NCBI RefSeq assembly: GCF_024586455.1
Contig: NC_065919.1
Coordinates: forward strand, 34,882,839-34,946,838
From: Bactrocera neohumeralis
Lineage: Eukaryota > Arthropoda > Insecta > Diptera > Tephritidae
DNA: 64,000 bases
Reading direction: 5' to 3'
Shown here: positions 1 to 11,720 of the stretch, piece by piece
Layout of the letters: each line of letters starts with the position of its first letter
Position numbering within the stretch: position 1 is the first letter of the stretch
Notes under the pieces: model-generated
Seen by the model: only the letters and a program-made list of their open reading frames with translations
Database searches by the model: none
What the model was told of the DNA's origin: nothing
Made by a program: the position numbers and the translations under genes

Positions 1-550
1 ATTTGTAATGAATTTTGATTATGTACATGTTGTATTACTTCTAGTCGCGGTTGTATTTTTTAATGTTTATTATATTTAAATTTCTACGCCAAAAAAACTT
101 GCTATAATATGCATATACAAGTATTTATAGTATAAGTATGTATAATGTGGGCTAATTCTACACATGAATTTCACATTTCGAATTTGATAGAATGTGGTGA
201 TATCCAATTCAAAATTTGAAATTCTTATATTTGGCATATCGGAACAATGAGAAGTATTTACTATTTAACATCATTATTAGATAGAAAAATTAAAAAGTAT
301 TGAATGTGGGAAGTATACGCGTTTACAGTGCGATTTCGTCAGCTATGATTTTTGCAATTTAAAATGATCTTATTTTCACTGAATTACAAAATTCAAAAGA
401 AAAATACAAATTTTTCTTAAAATAGTCAAACTTCAACGGTTAATGACTTTTAAACGATTAGGTTTAAAAAAAAATTTGCAATTGAAAAAATTCACAAAAG
501 CAAACATGTTTTAAAGTACTTGGAAACGAAATATAAATTTTGCCATTTAT
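1..550. other. AT-rich DNA, no feature seen
   Basis: Very AT-rich sequence with only short open frames. I see no protein similarity, no inverted repeat and no tandem array. The first recognisable sequence is the RTE-like 5' region starting near 555. Confidence 0.6.
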
Positions 551-554
551 TTGA

Positions 555-1440
555 GAGTGGTCACAAACGATTCCCTTACATATGGCTCAAGCAGCTCACG
601 ACTTCCGGCCCTAGACCAAGTATCCTCTGGGTAGCCAAAGAAAATCCGTTTGAAAAACAATTTAAGGGCATGCACCTGGAATGTCTGGTCCCTTAATTAG
701 GAAGGTGCCGCTGGCTAGCTGGTTTATGTCTTCGTTAGATTGACGGCTGACATCACCGCCGTCCAAAAAATGTGATGAACGGTATTAGGACAGAGACTGG
801 TAGGTCCTTGTAGCTTTGATTGAATTTGAAATGAATTTTGATTAGGATTCGTGGTGGAAGAGAGATTCGGTCGCCGAGTACTGACATTCACCCCGGAGGA
901 TAAACGTCTAGCCACAATCCCTATCAAAACAAGGTTCTTCAACATATCGCTGATTTGCGCTCACGCCCCTATTGTAGAACCCCCAGAGGTTATCTAGTGA
1001 CCGATGCCCAGAGCATACTAAATACTAACCAGTGAATTTCCCCAATCGATGACGATGGAGCAGACGCTCCATTGGCCAACCATGAAGAAGTTCGAATAGC
1101 AGATACCCGTCTGACGAACAACAAAGCTGCGGGGGCCGATGAATTACTGGCCGAGCTATTTAATCACCGCGGCGAAGAGCTGATAAGGAGCATGAATCAG
1201 CCTCTTTGTAGAATTTGGTCGGACGAAAGCATGCCCAACGATTAGAACTTAAGTGTGCTCTGCTCAATCCACGAAAAGGGAAACCGCACCATCTGCGGCA
1301 ATTACTCTAGGATAAGTTCTGCTTTCTCCAGAAGCAAATAGGTATGGTGGAGAACGAAATATCTCCTGTCATCAAACGAATAGTCGTCGCACTCGCGACT
1401 GGGCACCCACGAACTCTTGACAGTTATAACTTCGAGCATC
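555..1440 (+). mobile_element. Decayed RTE-like non-LTR retrotransposon, internally deleted (copy A)
   Basis: This segment lines up by eye with the better copy at 21986-24801. The 5' part (570-970) matches its leader and the start of the endonuclease region. At about 970 it jumps to the segment before the reverse transcriptase ("gtagaaccccc", equivalent to about 23456), skipping nearly 0.9 kb. The frame around 1180-1300 still reads as the RT motif 'IPNDWNLSVLCPIHKKGDP' with many changes. A second jump near 1325 lands in the post-RT linker ("cactcgcgact"). There is no intact frame. It is a dead copy; the family is inferred from the endonuclease and C-terminal motifs in the other copies. Confidence 0.8.
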
Positions 1441-1499
1441 AATTCTTTTATCCACCCCAGTAGATAATAGATATGTTAATTACTTAGCAATTTATTGTT

Positions 1500-2170
1500 T
1501 ATACAGAGGAATGGACTAACGGACAGAAAGACAACATCATCTTGATGTATGCTTACCATAAATTGCAGTGCTTTCGATGCATACAGCGAAGACATAAACC
1601 TACTTTTTTATTATGATTTGCATTTCTCTCATATATAATAATCATTTCAGTGTTCGCTTTTATTAAAAACGATGTACTAGAAAGTAAAATGATCTAGTGG
1701 AATTTAATTATGTGCTATATGAGAAGTAGGCGTGGCTATGGTCCGATTTCGTCACTTTCTGGCGTATTTAGTTATGGATTTATCGTATATTAGTAGATTT
1801 GAGCAGTACTATTATATAGGTAGTGAGCGGGGTTTTCACCCGATTTCATCCATTTTCACACTATAGGTATTAGTTTTTGTAATATTCGTGCTGCACATAT
1901 TTGTTGTTGTAGTATCTTTATTGGCTTAGGAGAAATGCCCTTTAAACGCCCACTTTTTGAAACATTTCTATCCACAGGTGCCCCTTGCTACTATGATCCC
2001 CTGTGCCAAAGTACAGTTTTATATCTTAATTTAGTCCTTAGATATATCACTTTATAGGTTTTCGGTTAATAGCGATTTGTGGGCATGTCTGATTACTACT
2101 ACCTACGAACTCGCAATACTCAATTTTTACTCAAGTTACAGCTTGCACGGACAAAGTTATAATAAAAATT
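1500..2170 (-). repeat. Dispersed repeat family R, copy a
   Basis: Non-coding repeat sharing ordered phrases with other copies in the window, such as "gaagtaggcgtgg", "ttttatatcttaatttagt" and "gcgatttgtgggc", ending in a "cggacaaag"-type tail near 2150. It runs in the same direction as the long copy at 34885-36070 and opposite to the copy at 28120-29105. I see no TIRs or coding capacity. Strand is arbitrary and is set relative to the 28120 copy. Confidence 0.7.
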
Positions 2171-2199
2171 CAAGTCCTTCTTATATCGTTTTCTTTTTC

Positions 2200-5100
2200 T
2201 TGCAAATTTACGAAAAGTGACGTTACGTTTTTGCAATTTACATTTGTAAATATGTATGTTGTTTTAAATTATTAATAACATTGATTGACCAATGTATTTT
2301 TTCAAAATTGTAGTAACGTTGGCATATATGATTTTATGCGATAAGTATTTTTAACTATAATATTTACTCGAGTAATCAGCAAGTGTCACAACATATAGTA
2401 GTATTAAATACAGTTTTTTAAAAGATATGTGTTTATATCGATTTATAACATAGAGCTGTGATTCAAATAAATAATAAATAAATTAAAATATAAAAAGAAA
2501 AATTTATTATAAGATTGAATTTGTAAGAAATTAAAATAGTGTCCTCAACATCTGTATTGAAATCTCCCACTTAGCTTTTAAAAAAAGAAGCAAGTTCAGA
2601 GTGATGAACAATACGCATATTATGGATAGATTAAAATAAAAGCTTTTTCGGACTAAAACGTATTAACAAACAAACGCTAAGCGTTTATAACGGAACTAAA
2701 CACTATATGCAATAAAAAATTACCGTTCAAAATCTTGTAAGGAAACTTATCTATTTAGTAATATATCTTTCCAAAATAAGGTATGGATTATTGGCAAAGG
2801 CAACGCTATAACTTATTATAATATTATTCAAATCGCATATAGCTTCCATTCAAACTGGCCGATCAAAATTAAGATACTGATCTGTTTCCTTTTCTTGTCT
2901 AATTTACAATTTACAAGTAGAAATTCCGCTTAGACTTGTTAGTTGGCAGTCCAACTAAATATGACACTTATATATACATATATACATATACTGTTGTTAA
3001 TACTATGCTAATAATTATAATCATAAATATTTGTTTTAAGAATGTATTCTCAATATTATATTAATATTATCATATCCATCTAATATGGCGCCGGCAATAA
3101 CGGCTTCAAGGCTTAAGTACATATATAAACATTAACTGAACAGAAATTAAGCCTCATGTGAACGAGGAAAAGGGCAGTTGAACGTACTGATGAGGTATGA
3201 ACGTTTTTATGGCCAGACAAACGATTCAATTGAAATACTTTTTGGCACGCTTTAAAACTCATAAAGTCCATAAATGCCGCATAAAAACTATAAAAATGAA
3301 AACGAAAAGAATTGTTGAAGAGCTCAACAGTTACAAATAAAACAATATACATATAATTATAGCAATTGAATCGAAATCCAGAAAACACAAAATGAAATGA
3401 GAAAATCAAGAAACGAATTTGAATATATTATAATAAGGCAATATAACGAAATGAATTGAGAGAGGCCGCGTATGAACCCAAATGAATTTTTACTCCAGAA
3501 CGTTGCACCCATATTACTGTTAGTGTTGTTGTAGCGACCACATCAAGTTGATTCAGTGGTGCGTAGTTGGGTATAAGGCAAGCTTATTGACTTCAGTGAG
3601 TAAATTTCATGCATTTAACTAGTTGGGTACATTTCTCAAAATACTGAAAAACTATATATTTGCTTAGCTGACGTTTCCACTCTGCCACTGCGCGTTAAAG
3701 TCATTTTATATTGCAGTTTCTTTATTCAGAATTTACCAAAGTTCTATTCAATCAGTGCAATGATTTTTATTTTAATGAGATAACGTAACGATCTCGTTTC
3801 CACTTACTTAAATCTCCATTCTAACTGTTCATTTTATGTCCCATTCTGACACTTAGCTATATTTGAAGAGAATACTTTTCCGCTCAGTGCCGTGCATTAT
3901 AACGCTGATGACACACAGAAGTAGCACGTAAGCGATTCCGTTGGCAGCAAACACGCAAGAGACTGGAGGGACGTGTACAGAACACATATCGAAAATATTT
4001 GTGGAAAAAGTGGGGAAGTGTGAACACAACTAAAAGCTGTTCGGTAAAAAGGGGAAAAGTTGAACACGTAGCAAAGAGAGTCTCAGAGTATATCGGAGAA
4101 CATGACGAATAATTTATTTATATGTAAGCATGTATTTGTAGAGTATTTAAATATTTCACATTTTCGTTTTTCTGGAATGTTTGTATACATATTTATGCTA
4201 CAATTTTTTATATACGGCAGAGAAGCAATAATTTAGTGTTAGCATATCGCAGCCACATACTTATATCCGATTAAAAAGTCTTTCCCAGTTTAAAATGCGT
4301 ACAATTATTTTTAGCATAATATTAAACGAAACCGATTCAATATAAAACTTAAACCATAGTATGAAATTAAACAACAATGTCAAATTGACGAAATTTAACA
4401 AAATGTTTATAAGTCGCTCTAAAAAGGCCATTAAAGAGGATAGTAATGATCCCATTTCATTGAGAAGGAAATGGTTTGTTGTTACAGTTATTGGATGTTG
4501 TTTTTATTATTGTAGCTATACTAGCATTTTAGCTGAGAGAAATTCCCACACTCCCGCCAACTATGTGAGGTAATAATAAAAGCGATTATGTTCATACTCA
4601 ATTGCTCTTATAATTTTCAATCGGTCGCGTGTGCGTTGTTACCCTCGTCGTAACGAACTCTGGTGCAAATATTATGTGCTAAAAAATCAGAGCACGTCAT
4701 CACCGCGCACACTCTAACTACAAATACAATTCGGAAAACTTCATAGCTTACACTGAAGAATCAAACGCGAGAGCATATACTGTTTACCTACTATTCGAGC
4801 CAAGTGCAAGCGAACGATTGGTATCATGCTCTCTCCCTTCAATTTCATCCTTCTTCAGTCGCCGGCTGCGATTCAGGGCAAAAGGCGGTTGTGTGCTCTT
4901 TGAACTATCGGTATCTCTTTCACACTACTGGTTTTATTTCTTTAATGGCATCTGTGATGGTCCATTTGAATTAGTGGCAATTTAGGTTTGCAATCATGGC
5001 TTCCGTATGTGCGACGGCGTAAGAGACGGCACATTGAATACTGCCATTACCGCTGGCGTTTCTACTATTATTGTTGTAGTTGCTACAACGAAGGCGTGGT

Positions 5101-5400
5101 CTTCTATATTCTCTGGTTCGCTTTCACTTACGTAGCGCTTTCGGTCATCTCGCAGTTATCCCACAAAATTTTATTGACCGTTTTATGGATCATTGAGGCA
5201 GTTACTTAACAACGCCACTACTTTCGCCTTTCTAAGTGTGTATTACCCACGCTTTGTGGTGTGAATGGAAGAACACGAGTTGTTATTGAAAGACATTCAG
5301 CGGCGGCATAAACGCTTTGCCTTACTTGTATGCTCCGTGCGTTGTAACAGTTGCGATAATTATATGAATTGTCATTAGATTGCTGCAACAACTATTAAAA
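2200..5400. other. Gene-free stretch, mostly AT-rich; less AT-rich patch 3450-5350
   Basis: No convincing exon or TE protein was found on either strand. Around 2840-2890 there is a fragment of a second dispersed repeat ("ttcaaactggccgatcaaaat" type). Between 3450 and 5350 base composition is more even and looks unlike the repeats, so it may be single-copy host intron or intergenic DNA. A TCAGTC initiator-like sequence sits at 4855-4860 downstream of a CT-rich run, but I cannot support it as a promoter. The open frames here are short and have no recognisable domain. Confidence 0.5.
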
Positions 5401-7950
5401 TTTTAAAAGCACGCTATATAAGAATTTAATATGTTTCGAAATATTATCTCCAATACGAATTTTTACATATTTGTGCATATTTTGTAAATTTTGTTATATA
5501 CTGACTGAATATGAAAAAAATTTTACCATTACACTAATTCGTGTTCTCTTAAAATATGTAAATTAATATATTTATTTTATAAGGTGGAATGTGAAATATT
5601 CCACCAAAGTTAACTCTCCTAAAACTTATGTACAACAATTTGGTCCAACAATTAGCCAATAAAAGAAAATATATTTCGTAGTTGTTTTTTAATTCCAAAA
5701 ATAAATATTTCTATTAATAACAAAGAATTTCGTAAGATAAAAGGAAATTTGAATGTCAATTGCAATATAATTTATTTATTTATTATACCCTGTTACAGCA
5801 AAGAACGTCGAAGACTAAAGCGTTCACAAAATATGCAAACGAAGTAATTTTCTGAAACTGAATGTAGTTGGAAAGTTACAGGAGTGAGAAAGGTCTTTAG
5901 AACGCATTGTGGTTTTCTCGCAACTAGATTTTTTTAACTGGTTTATCAAAAACGGTTCCATCAATTGCTTTCAAACTTAAATGATAAGTTCACACGCGTA
6001 TGTGGTTATAGCCCTAGTTAGGAACCTTTTTTTTTCAAAAAAGTTGTTTGAAATGAAATTTTCGGTTTTATTGTTTAAAAGCATTAAAAACTAGAATTTT
6101 CAAAATATGTTAAAGATCCCAGTGTCACCTACTGATTAACATTTTTTTTCTTTTTTTTTGAATTTAGGTTGGTCAGCCTGTTAGAATTATGGACGCCGTT
6201 GGTCTATCTTCTTTCCTCATGAGCGCCATTGGCGACAACTCTCAGAATTAGCAAAATATTTTTACTTAAAACAATCATAATTACAGATAAAGGCATAATT
6301 AGTATATAGCAAAATTTGGAAGCTCTTTTTCAATTTTACTTCACATGGAATGACCCCCAACAATGCAGTATCCGACGAAATTGTTTAAATCGGAAAAGAT
6401 CAGAATCAAATTCTTGAAAAGAATCTTCTGCATTTATTAAAGGTATTATAGCTTCAGTGCAACCGAACCGAACCGTTTTTCTTGTTTTAAAAAAAAAAGA
6501 TAGATTTCGTAATGCATAATTGTTTTTTCTAATCGCCCAATTATATTATTAAATAGAGACGCTTGTTGGAATCTTGTGGACAGCTTAGACGTCTCAACGA
6601 ACTCTGAATGGTTACATGAGGAAAGGATACGGCTACTTTTTAAAATATTATCCTTCATAAGACACTAACTTTTATCCTGCAGATAATTTGCTAAAAAGGT
6701 GCTGGACCAGCAACAGATTTATATTTATTTATTTACCAAGGTTTGGAAACTCCTTTTGGAAGACAAGTGGGGGTTGAGACAAAACTTACAAGACTTATAT
6801 GAAATGTAATGAGCTTGCGATCAAATGAGAATATTTGAAGTCAATTTATGATAAAAACATGATAGTTCTGTTCACTTCCAGTCCGAATAAAATTTAAAGG
6901 AACTGGTTTGAGCTTATTAAGTATGAAATCCGACTATATTAGTTAAAAAATTCCACCTAACATTTGTTAACATACTGATTGCTTTGTACGTAATATTTAT
7001 ATTTATATATTTGCTTCATTTGGAAGCAAACTGTCCATAATTAGAACCTTAACATAGTACTTGTACTTGTTTCATGCGTTCTATGTATAATTTAATCATA
7101 AAATAAAGTTTACAATAATTTTTATAGAATCAAGTTAAGAGGGATACACTTTTATTCTTTACTGTTGAGATTGTGTAGTCATCCAACCGTTTGGATGAAC
7201 AAATATTCTAAAAGAAGCGTTAGTTGGTAATGATGTCTAGCATTATATAACATGATTAATTTTTTTAAACACCTTATGTAAAACTGATAATTTATCGTTT
7301 AGAAGTGCAGGTAACAACCAGACGGGTAAATAGAGAGGATGAGTAGTGTATTTATAATTCCAAGTACCAATAATTCTTGCGACCGTACAAAATTATTATG
7401 GACGCGAACAGCTTACAAACAACTGTAAATATGTAGTAAGTTGCAACAATGCTTGTCGCCTATACGCAAAAGAAATGAAGAACATGGACTTACATAAATA
7501 GAAAAGCGCATGTACGCAGACCTTTTGGTAGTAAAGCACAGTTTCGCCGACGAAACTTTAAACTAGCAAATGAAGGGAGCATATGGCGATTTATGACTTC
7601 TTAGGGTGCTCACGTACAAAGCATAGCAACAGCTTAATAATATATACACCGCAATTTAGTTAAGATGCAAAGTGCAGAAGGTATGATCGAAAACAAATAT
7701 AATAAAAAATTATATTAGCAAATGCATTGATACGATTTATTTAGGAATAGGCTTTATTTTCCTGGATATTTCACAAATATATTATAATAAAAATGGAAGA
7801 ATTGACGATTCCAAAATAAAAAGGGTGTTGTTTTTAGACATGTGACTTTCAACGAGGCAAACCTTTCTTCGAAGTTTGTTTGGCAACCGTTACTTGATTT
7901 ACAAGTATACTCTGTTTGGCATGCCGTTTTATAATGAACAGACTCACTCT
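5400..7950. other. AT-rich DNA with minor repeat fragments
   Basis: Long AT-rich stretch without recognisable genes. Near 6435-6480 there is a short phrase ("attatagcttcagtgcaaccgaac"-like, interrupted) that recurs near 52520-52560, marking a dispersed repeat end. A brief GC-richer patch at 6165-6245 matches nothing I recognise. Confidence 0.5.
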
Positions 7951-7984
7951 GGAAAAACGTTTGCCAATCTTGCAAATTCATTAC

Positions 7985-8060
7985 TTCAAAATTATAGTAC
8001 GATTCGGGCTAGGCAATGAAGCTCACTTTTGGTTGAATGGATACGTTAGTAAACAATATT
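7985..8060 (+). pseudogene. Short IS630/mariner-type transposase scrap around the first catalytic Asp
   Basis: The + strand reads NEAHFWLNGYVSKQYCRF here. This matches the (D/N)E-x-HFWLNG-V-KQN block at the first catalytic aspartate of insect IS630-Tc1-mariner transposases; the related motif 'SDESHFWLN' occurs at about 32570. The aspartate position is Asn in this copy. Nothing further of the transposase can be followed on either side, so this is a fragment. Confidence 0.5.
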
Positions 8061-8320
8061 GTCGCTTTGGAAGATAATCTTTGGCGCATTATTGCTTATG
8101 GCTCCAATTCGAGCGGACATCACTCGCCCCAAACAATTTTTAAAATTCAATAACATTAAATTAAACGCGTCTTATTCCTACGTGACAACTAACTTAAAAC
8201 AGTTTCAGCTTAAAATTGATAATAATGTAAATATTAAGCAACAGGCAAATCACCACCCACTTTAATGTGAAATAATCTCTGGAACTGCTAAACCAATTTG
8301 AATCACGCTAAGCCTTCAAC

Positions 8321-9034
8321 CAGTGGCGTAGGTAGGGGGGGCGAAGGGGGTGGTCGAAGGGGGCCGTCGCCCCGGGCGCAACGTCTTGGGGGCGGCAAAA
8401 CGATCTTCGCTGTTTTTTAATATTCAGAAAAATACTTCCAAAAATGCTTACAAAATTTATTATAAAAGATAAAGAGTTGTACACTCACAATGTAATAATC
8501 TGAATAACAATGAAAAATATTAATTTTTACTCGAATACTCTTCAGTCTTTGAATATGTCTTATATCTTTTGGCTTATATCTTTCTTAAAAATAGTGATAG
8601 AACTTAAAGATGCACTTTTCTAGCCTTGTGTAGCGACGTCACTCTCACAGTTACCCTATGCTTTGAATGTGACAAATACTTTTATTTCTCCAAATTTTCA
8701 AAAATGTTATTTAAAAACTCCAATTCGGACAAAAATTCCTGCAAATTGTGTCAAAAGTGTACAAGGTATAGGGCGAAAATTGGGTTTTTCTATGGCTTTT
8801 AATAAGATGCCTTGTAAATTTACTATCAATTTCCTCAAAAACCGTATTTTGAGAATTTTGGAACTTCAGAGTTTGCGTGGCTTCTAGTTCCTAAATTTTA
8901 TATACTTAATATCGAAGATATTTTGTAAAAATTCACTTTTGTTCGAACCATCTAATGAAACTTTTAGGTAGGTAGTAAAGGGGGCGGCAGAACATCCGTG
9001 GACCCGGGCGCCCGAAGTTGTAGCTACGCCACTG
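8321..9034. mobile_element. hAT-type non-autonomous DNA element, copy 1 (714 bp)
   Basis: The left end CAGTGGCGTAGGTA and the right end (read from the other strand) CAGTGGCGTAGCTA form short TIRs with one mismatch in 14. They are flanked by 8-bp near-identical direct repeats, ccttcaac (8313-8320) and cgttcaac (9035-9042), with one mismatch. CAGTGGCG-type ends with an 8-bp TSD are typical of hAT elements. Both ends carry GC-rich subterminal runs with gggcgc/gcgccc motifs. The interior is AT-rich with a 74-codon open frame (8663-8887) that has no transposase motif, so the element is non-autonomous. Copy 2 at 19390-19890 shares most of the sequence. Confidence 0.85.
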
Positions 9035-9117
9035 CGTTCAACACTAATTTATAATCATTACCACACATACTGCACACATAATATGATTTTAAATTACACT
9101 AAGGTATATTCTCTCTT

Positions 9118-10795
9118 CATCACGATAGGGAGTCGAACGGCTCGGAGTAGTCCTTCTCGATCCTGACATAGCTTTTGGTATTGCTCTATGTTACGGCTAT
9201 GTAAGACGTAATAGTTTTGCGGGGATATCAAATTTAGACATAGCGGCATTAAATCAGCTCCTTTTCGTGCTGTCAGTTGTTGATTTTCCAGGTTTAAAGC
9301 AATACTGATCAGTTTGTTGACGGTGGACTTTAATTTTCACAATACGCTCGATAGTACTCGTACCTTATATACGATGTTGAGGAGGAGCAGACTGTGGGGT
9401 CTCCCCTTCTGTGGATTGTGGAGAGCACACGTAAATTCCAATTATCGGACAGGCTTTCGTCCGACCATATTCTACAAAGAAGCTGATGCATGTTCTTTAT
9501 TAGTTCTTCGACGCCGTATTTGAATAGCTCGGTCGGTAATCCATCGACCCCCACAGCTTTGTTGTTCTTCAGACGGGTAATTGCTATTCGAACTTTTTCA
9601 TGGTTGGCCAATGGAGCGTCTGCTCCATCGTCATCGATTGTGGAATCGGGTTCACTATCTCCAGGTCTTATAATTTAACTGCCATTCAGCAGGCTGGAGA
9701 AGTCTTCTATCCTTAATTTTAGTATGTTTTGGGCATCAGTCAGTATATTACCACTGGGGTTTCCAAGAGTATGCTCCAGTCGTGTAACCTTCTTTTAGTC
9801 GCCGCATCTTTTCGTAGAATTTTCGAAAATTACCCCTGTCGGTCAGCATTGCAAGCTCTTCATAATCACAGATTTCGGTGTCTCTTTTTTTGTCTGCAAA
9901 TGCGTCTCGCTTCCCTTTTCAATTCTCAGTATCTATCCCATCCCGTATGTGTTGTGTTCGATTGTAACGTTGCGAAGTAGGCATTCTGTTTTCTATCAAT
10001 GGTCTCGTTTGTAGCTGTAAATAAGGAACTTGAAATGACGTTCCACAGTTCTTTTATAAAGAGTTGTTGCTGAGAGCTCTCAGGGAGCAGGTATGCAATT
10101 TGAGTAAAAAATCGTAAGGCTGTCAGTTTGTAGCTTTTCGACGTCAAAACTTTCTTGTGTCTTGCGTTTTTGCTGCACAGAGGCGGGTGTGTATCTTGGC
10201 TGTAACAAGATAGTGGTCCTAGTCAAAGTTAGGACCTCGGAACATCTTCTTCTTCTTAATTGGCGTATACACCGCTTAAGCGATTATAGCCGAGTTAACA
10301 ACGGCGCGCAAGTCGTTTCTTCTTTTCGCTACGTGGCGCCAATTGGATATTCCAAGCGAATCCAGGTCCTTCTCCACTTGGTCCTTCCAACGGAGTGGAG
10401 GTCTTCCTCTTCCTCTGCTTCCCCCGGCGGGTACTGCGTCGAATACTTTCAGAGCTGGAGTGTTTTCGTCCATCCGGACAACATGACCTAGCCAGCGTAG
10501 CCGCTGTCTTTTAATTCGCTGAACTATGTCAATGTCGTCGTAAATCTCGTACAGCTCAGACCTCGGAACATACGCATACCTAAAACACTGAAAACGTGTC
10601 TTCCGTCTACCACAACAAGACCGATCTGGTTGGTTATCTGTTCTATATTATCTATTTAGCCCTCCTTTCTTCAAACGAATGTTTTTTAGCTACCCAGAGG
10701 ATATTTGGTCTAAGACGTCGTGAGCTGCTTGAGCCATATGTAAAAGAAACTTTCCTCACTGCGTGGACTTCTGCATTTGGCTCCATCTTCCCTAC
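9118..10795 (-). mobile_element. RTE-like LINE, antisense decayed copy (copy B), with a nested insertion
   Basis: Read on the minus strand, the 5' leader ("catatggctcaagcagctc") starts near 10795, followed by the end of the endonuclease domain (about 10620-10572, then 10232-9980) and the start of the reverse transcriptase (9720-9118). The RT part contains 'VRIAITRLKNNKAVGVDGLPTELFKYGVEELI' and 'NWNLRVLSTIHRRGDP' (9330-9611), the usual RTE pre-finger region. The copy stops near 9118 inside RT. The endonuclease middle is interrupted by a younger copy at 10246-10558. Many stops and indels; inactive. Confidence 0.85.
10246..10558 (-). mobile_element. 5'-truncated RTE-like insertion (313 bp) nested in copy B, with 13-bp TSD
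   Basis: The segment is the 3' end of the same LINE family. On the minus strand it encodes the C-terminal 'MDENTPALKVFDAVPAGGSRGRGRPPLRWKDQ' tail (10276-10473) and ends in 'caattaagaagaagaag'. It is bounded by the direct repeat gacctcggaacat at 10233-10245 and 10559-10571. Outside the repeats the sequence resumes the older copy's endonuclease region, equivalent to about 22895-22930. This is a textbook target-primed insertion: 5' truncation, simple-repeat tail and TSD. Confidence 0.9.
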
Positions 10796-11395
10796 CAGCC
10801 GGTCACGAAACGTATTATTACAGGTAATGAGTCTTTGATCTATTCTTACGACCCGGATAAAGACGATCAATCGACCGAGTACCGGGGCAAAGGTGAGCTG
10901 AAGTCAAAAACCACGTCAAAGTAGGTAAAAAATCTGGTTGGGTTGACAGTTTTCTTCGATTATCGAGGTGCGATGCACTCCGAATTCCTTCTGACCGGCC
11001 AAACTGTCAACAAGGAATACTATTTGAGTATTATGCGTTGTTTACGCGAAGCTATTCGTAAAAAGACTAGTCTTGGTGTTTGCACCACGATAATGCATTA
11101 GTTCTTCGTGAGTTGTTCGCCAAAGCTTTTCACCTGATTTGGCTCCACGTCACTTCTGGCTATGCAGCAAACTCAAACGACCGCTGTGAGTGAAACCGTT
11201 TTCAGTCAATTGAAGATATTAAACATCATTACGCGCATTGAAGGCTATTCCGGAAATTGACTTTAACAATTGTTTTTAGGATTGGAAAAAACGTTGGCAC
11301 AAATGTATTAGGACTAATTTGAGGGGACGATGTATGTGATGTATGTTTGAAGAATAAATTAAGAATTTTAAAATTATGAACAAAGTCTTACTACT
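10796..11395 (+). pseudogene. mariner transposase relic, C-terminal two-thirds
   Basis: The + strand reads, across frameshifts, 'ITGNESLIYSYDPDKDDQS', then 'LTVFFDYRGAMHSEFLLTGQTVNKEYYLSIMRCLREAIRKK', 'HHDNA', and a 'SPDLAPRHFWLCSKLK'-like block. These are the mariner catalytic-core motifs in order. The first catalytic Asp of 'ITGDES' is Asn here. The N-terminal helix-turn-helix is absent because the RTE copy B abuts at 10795. The tail (11240-11395) is shared with 26335-26465, so the two are the same mariner family. Confidence 0.8.
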
Positions 11396-11399
11396 TTTG

Positions 11400-11720
11400 G
11401 TTCATGGTAGTAAACCTCAGTGCCCAAGTTTAACTTTATACCGAAAATATCGGTCAATATGTGAGTTATATTTATTAAACACAGAGAACATCTCCTTTTA
11501 TTTTAATAAGATACAGGAAATCGGATCACAAATTATCAAAGCTCCCATAACTATTATACATTTTAGATTACGATATTCATTATTTTAGCAGTTCAAAGCT
11601 TCGTAAGTGGGACATTTTTCAGAGCATACTTGAGTAATGCCAAAAGTTAATGGTATCAATCCAGAGCCCCAATGTACCTGACATACTGATTTCCGACTTT
11701 TTACCTGCCTTCAATCTATT
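11400..11720 (+). repeat. Dispersed repeat family R fragment
   Basis: Contains "tttataccgaaaatatcgg" followed by "tcaatatgtgagttata", phrases also found near 31250-31285 and 28990-29025. Directly follows the mariner tail, so the mariner probably sits in an R repeat, as at 26.1 kb. Confidence 0.55.

Noticed and set aside
4855..4890. Initiator-like TCAGTC with possible downstream element
   Set aside because: The +28 to +33 bases do not fit the downstream promoter element, there is no TATA box at the right spacing, and no gene follows.
8059..8265. Small secreted-peptide-like frame (hydrophobic N-terminus, 68 codons)
   Set aside because: The first codon is TTG, not ATG, and the start overlaps a transposase scrap in another frame (EAHFWLNGYVSKQ). 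The signal-peptide look is likely chance.
10162..10491. 109-codon plus-strand frame at the nested RTE insertion
   Set aside because: Antisense to the LINE C-terminal tail on the minus strand and runs across the insertion junction.
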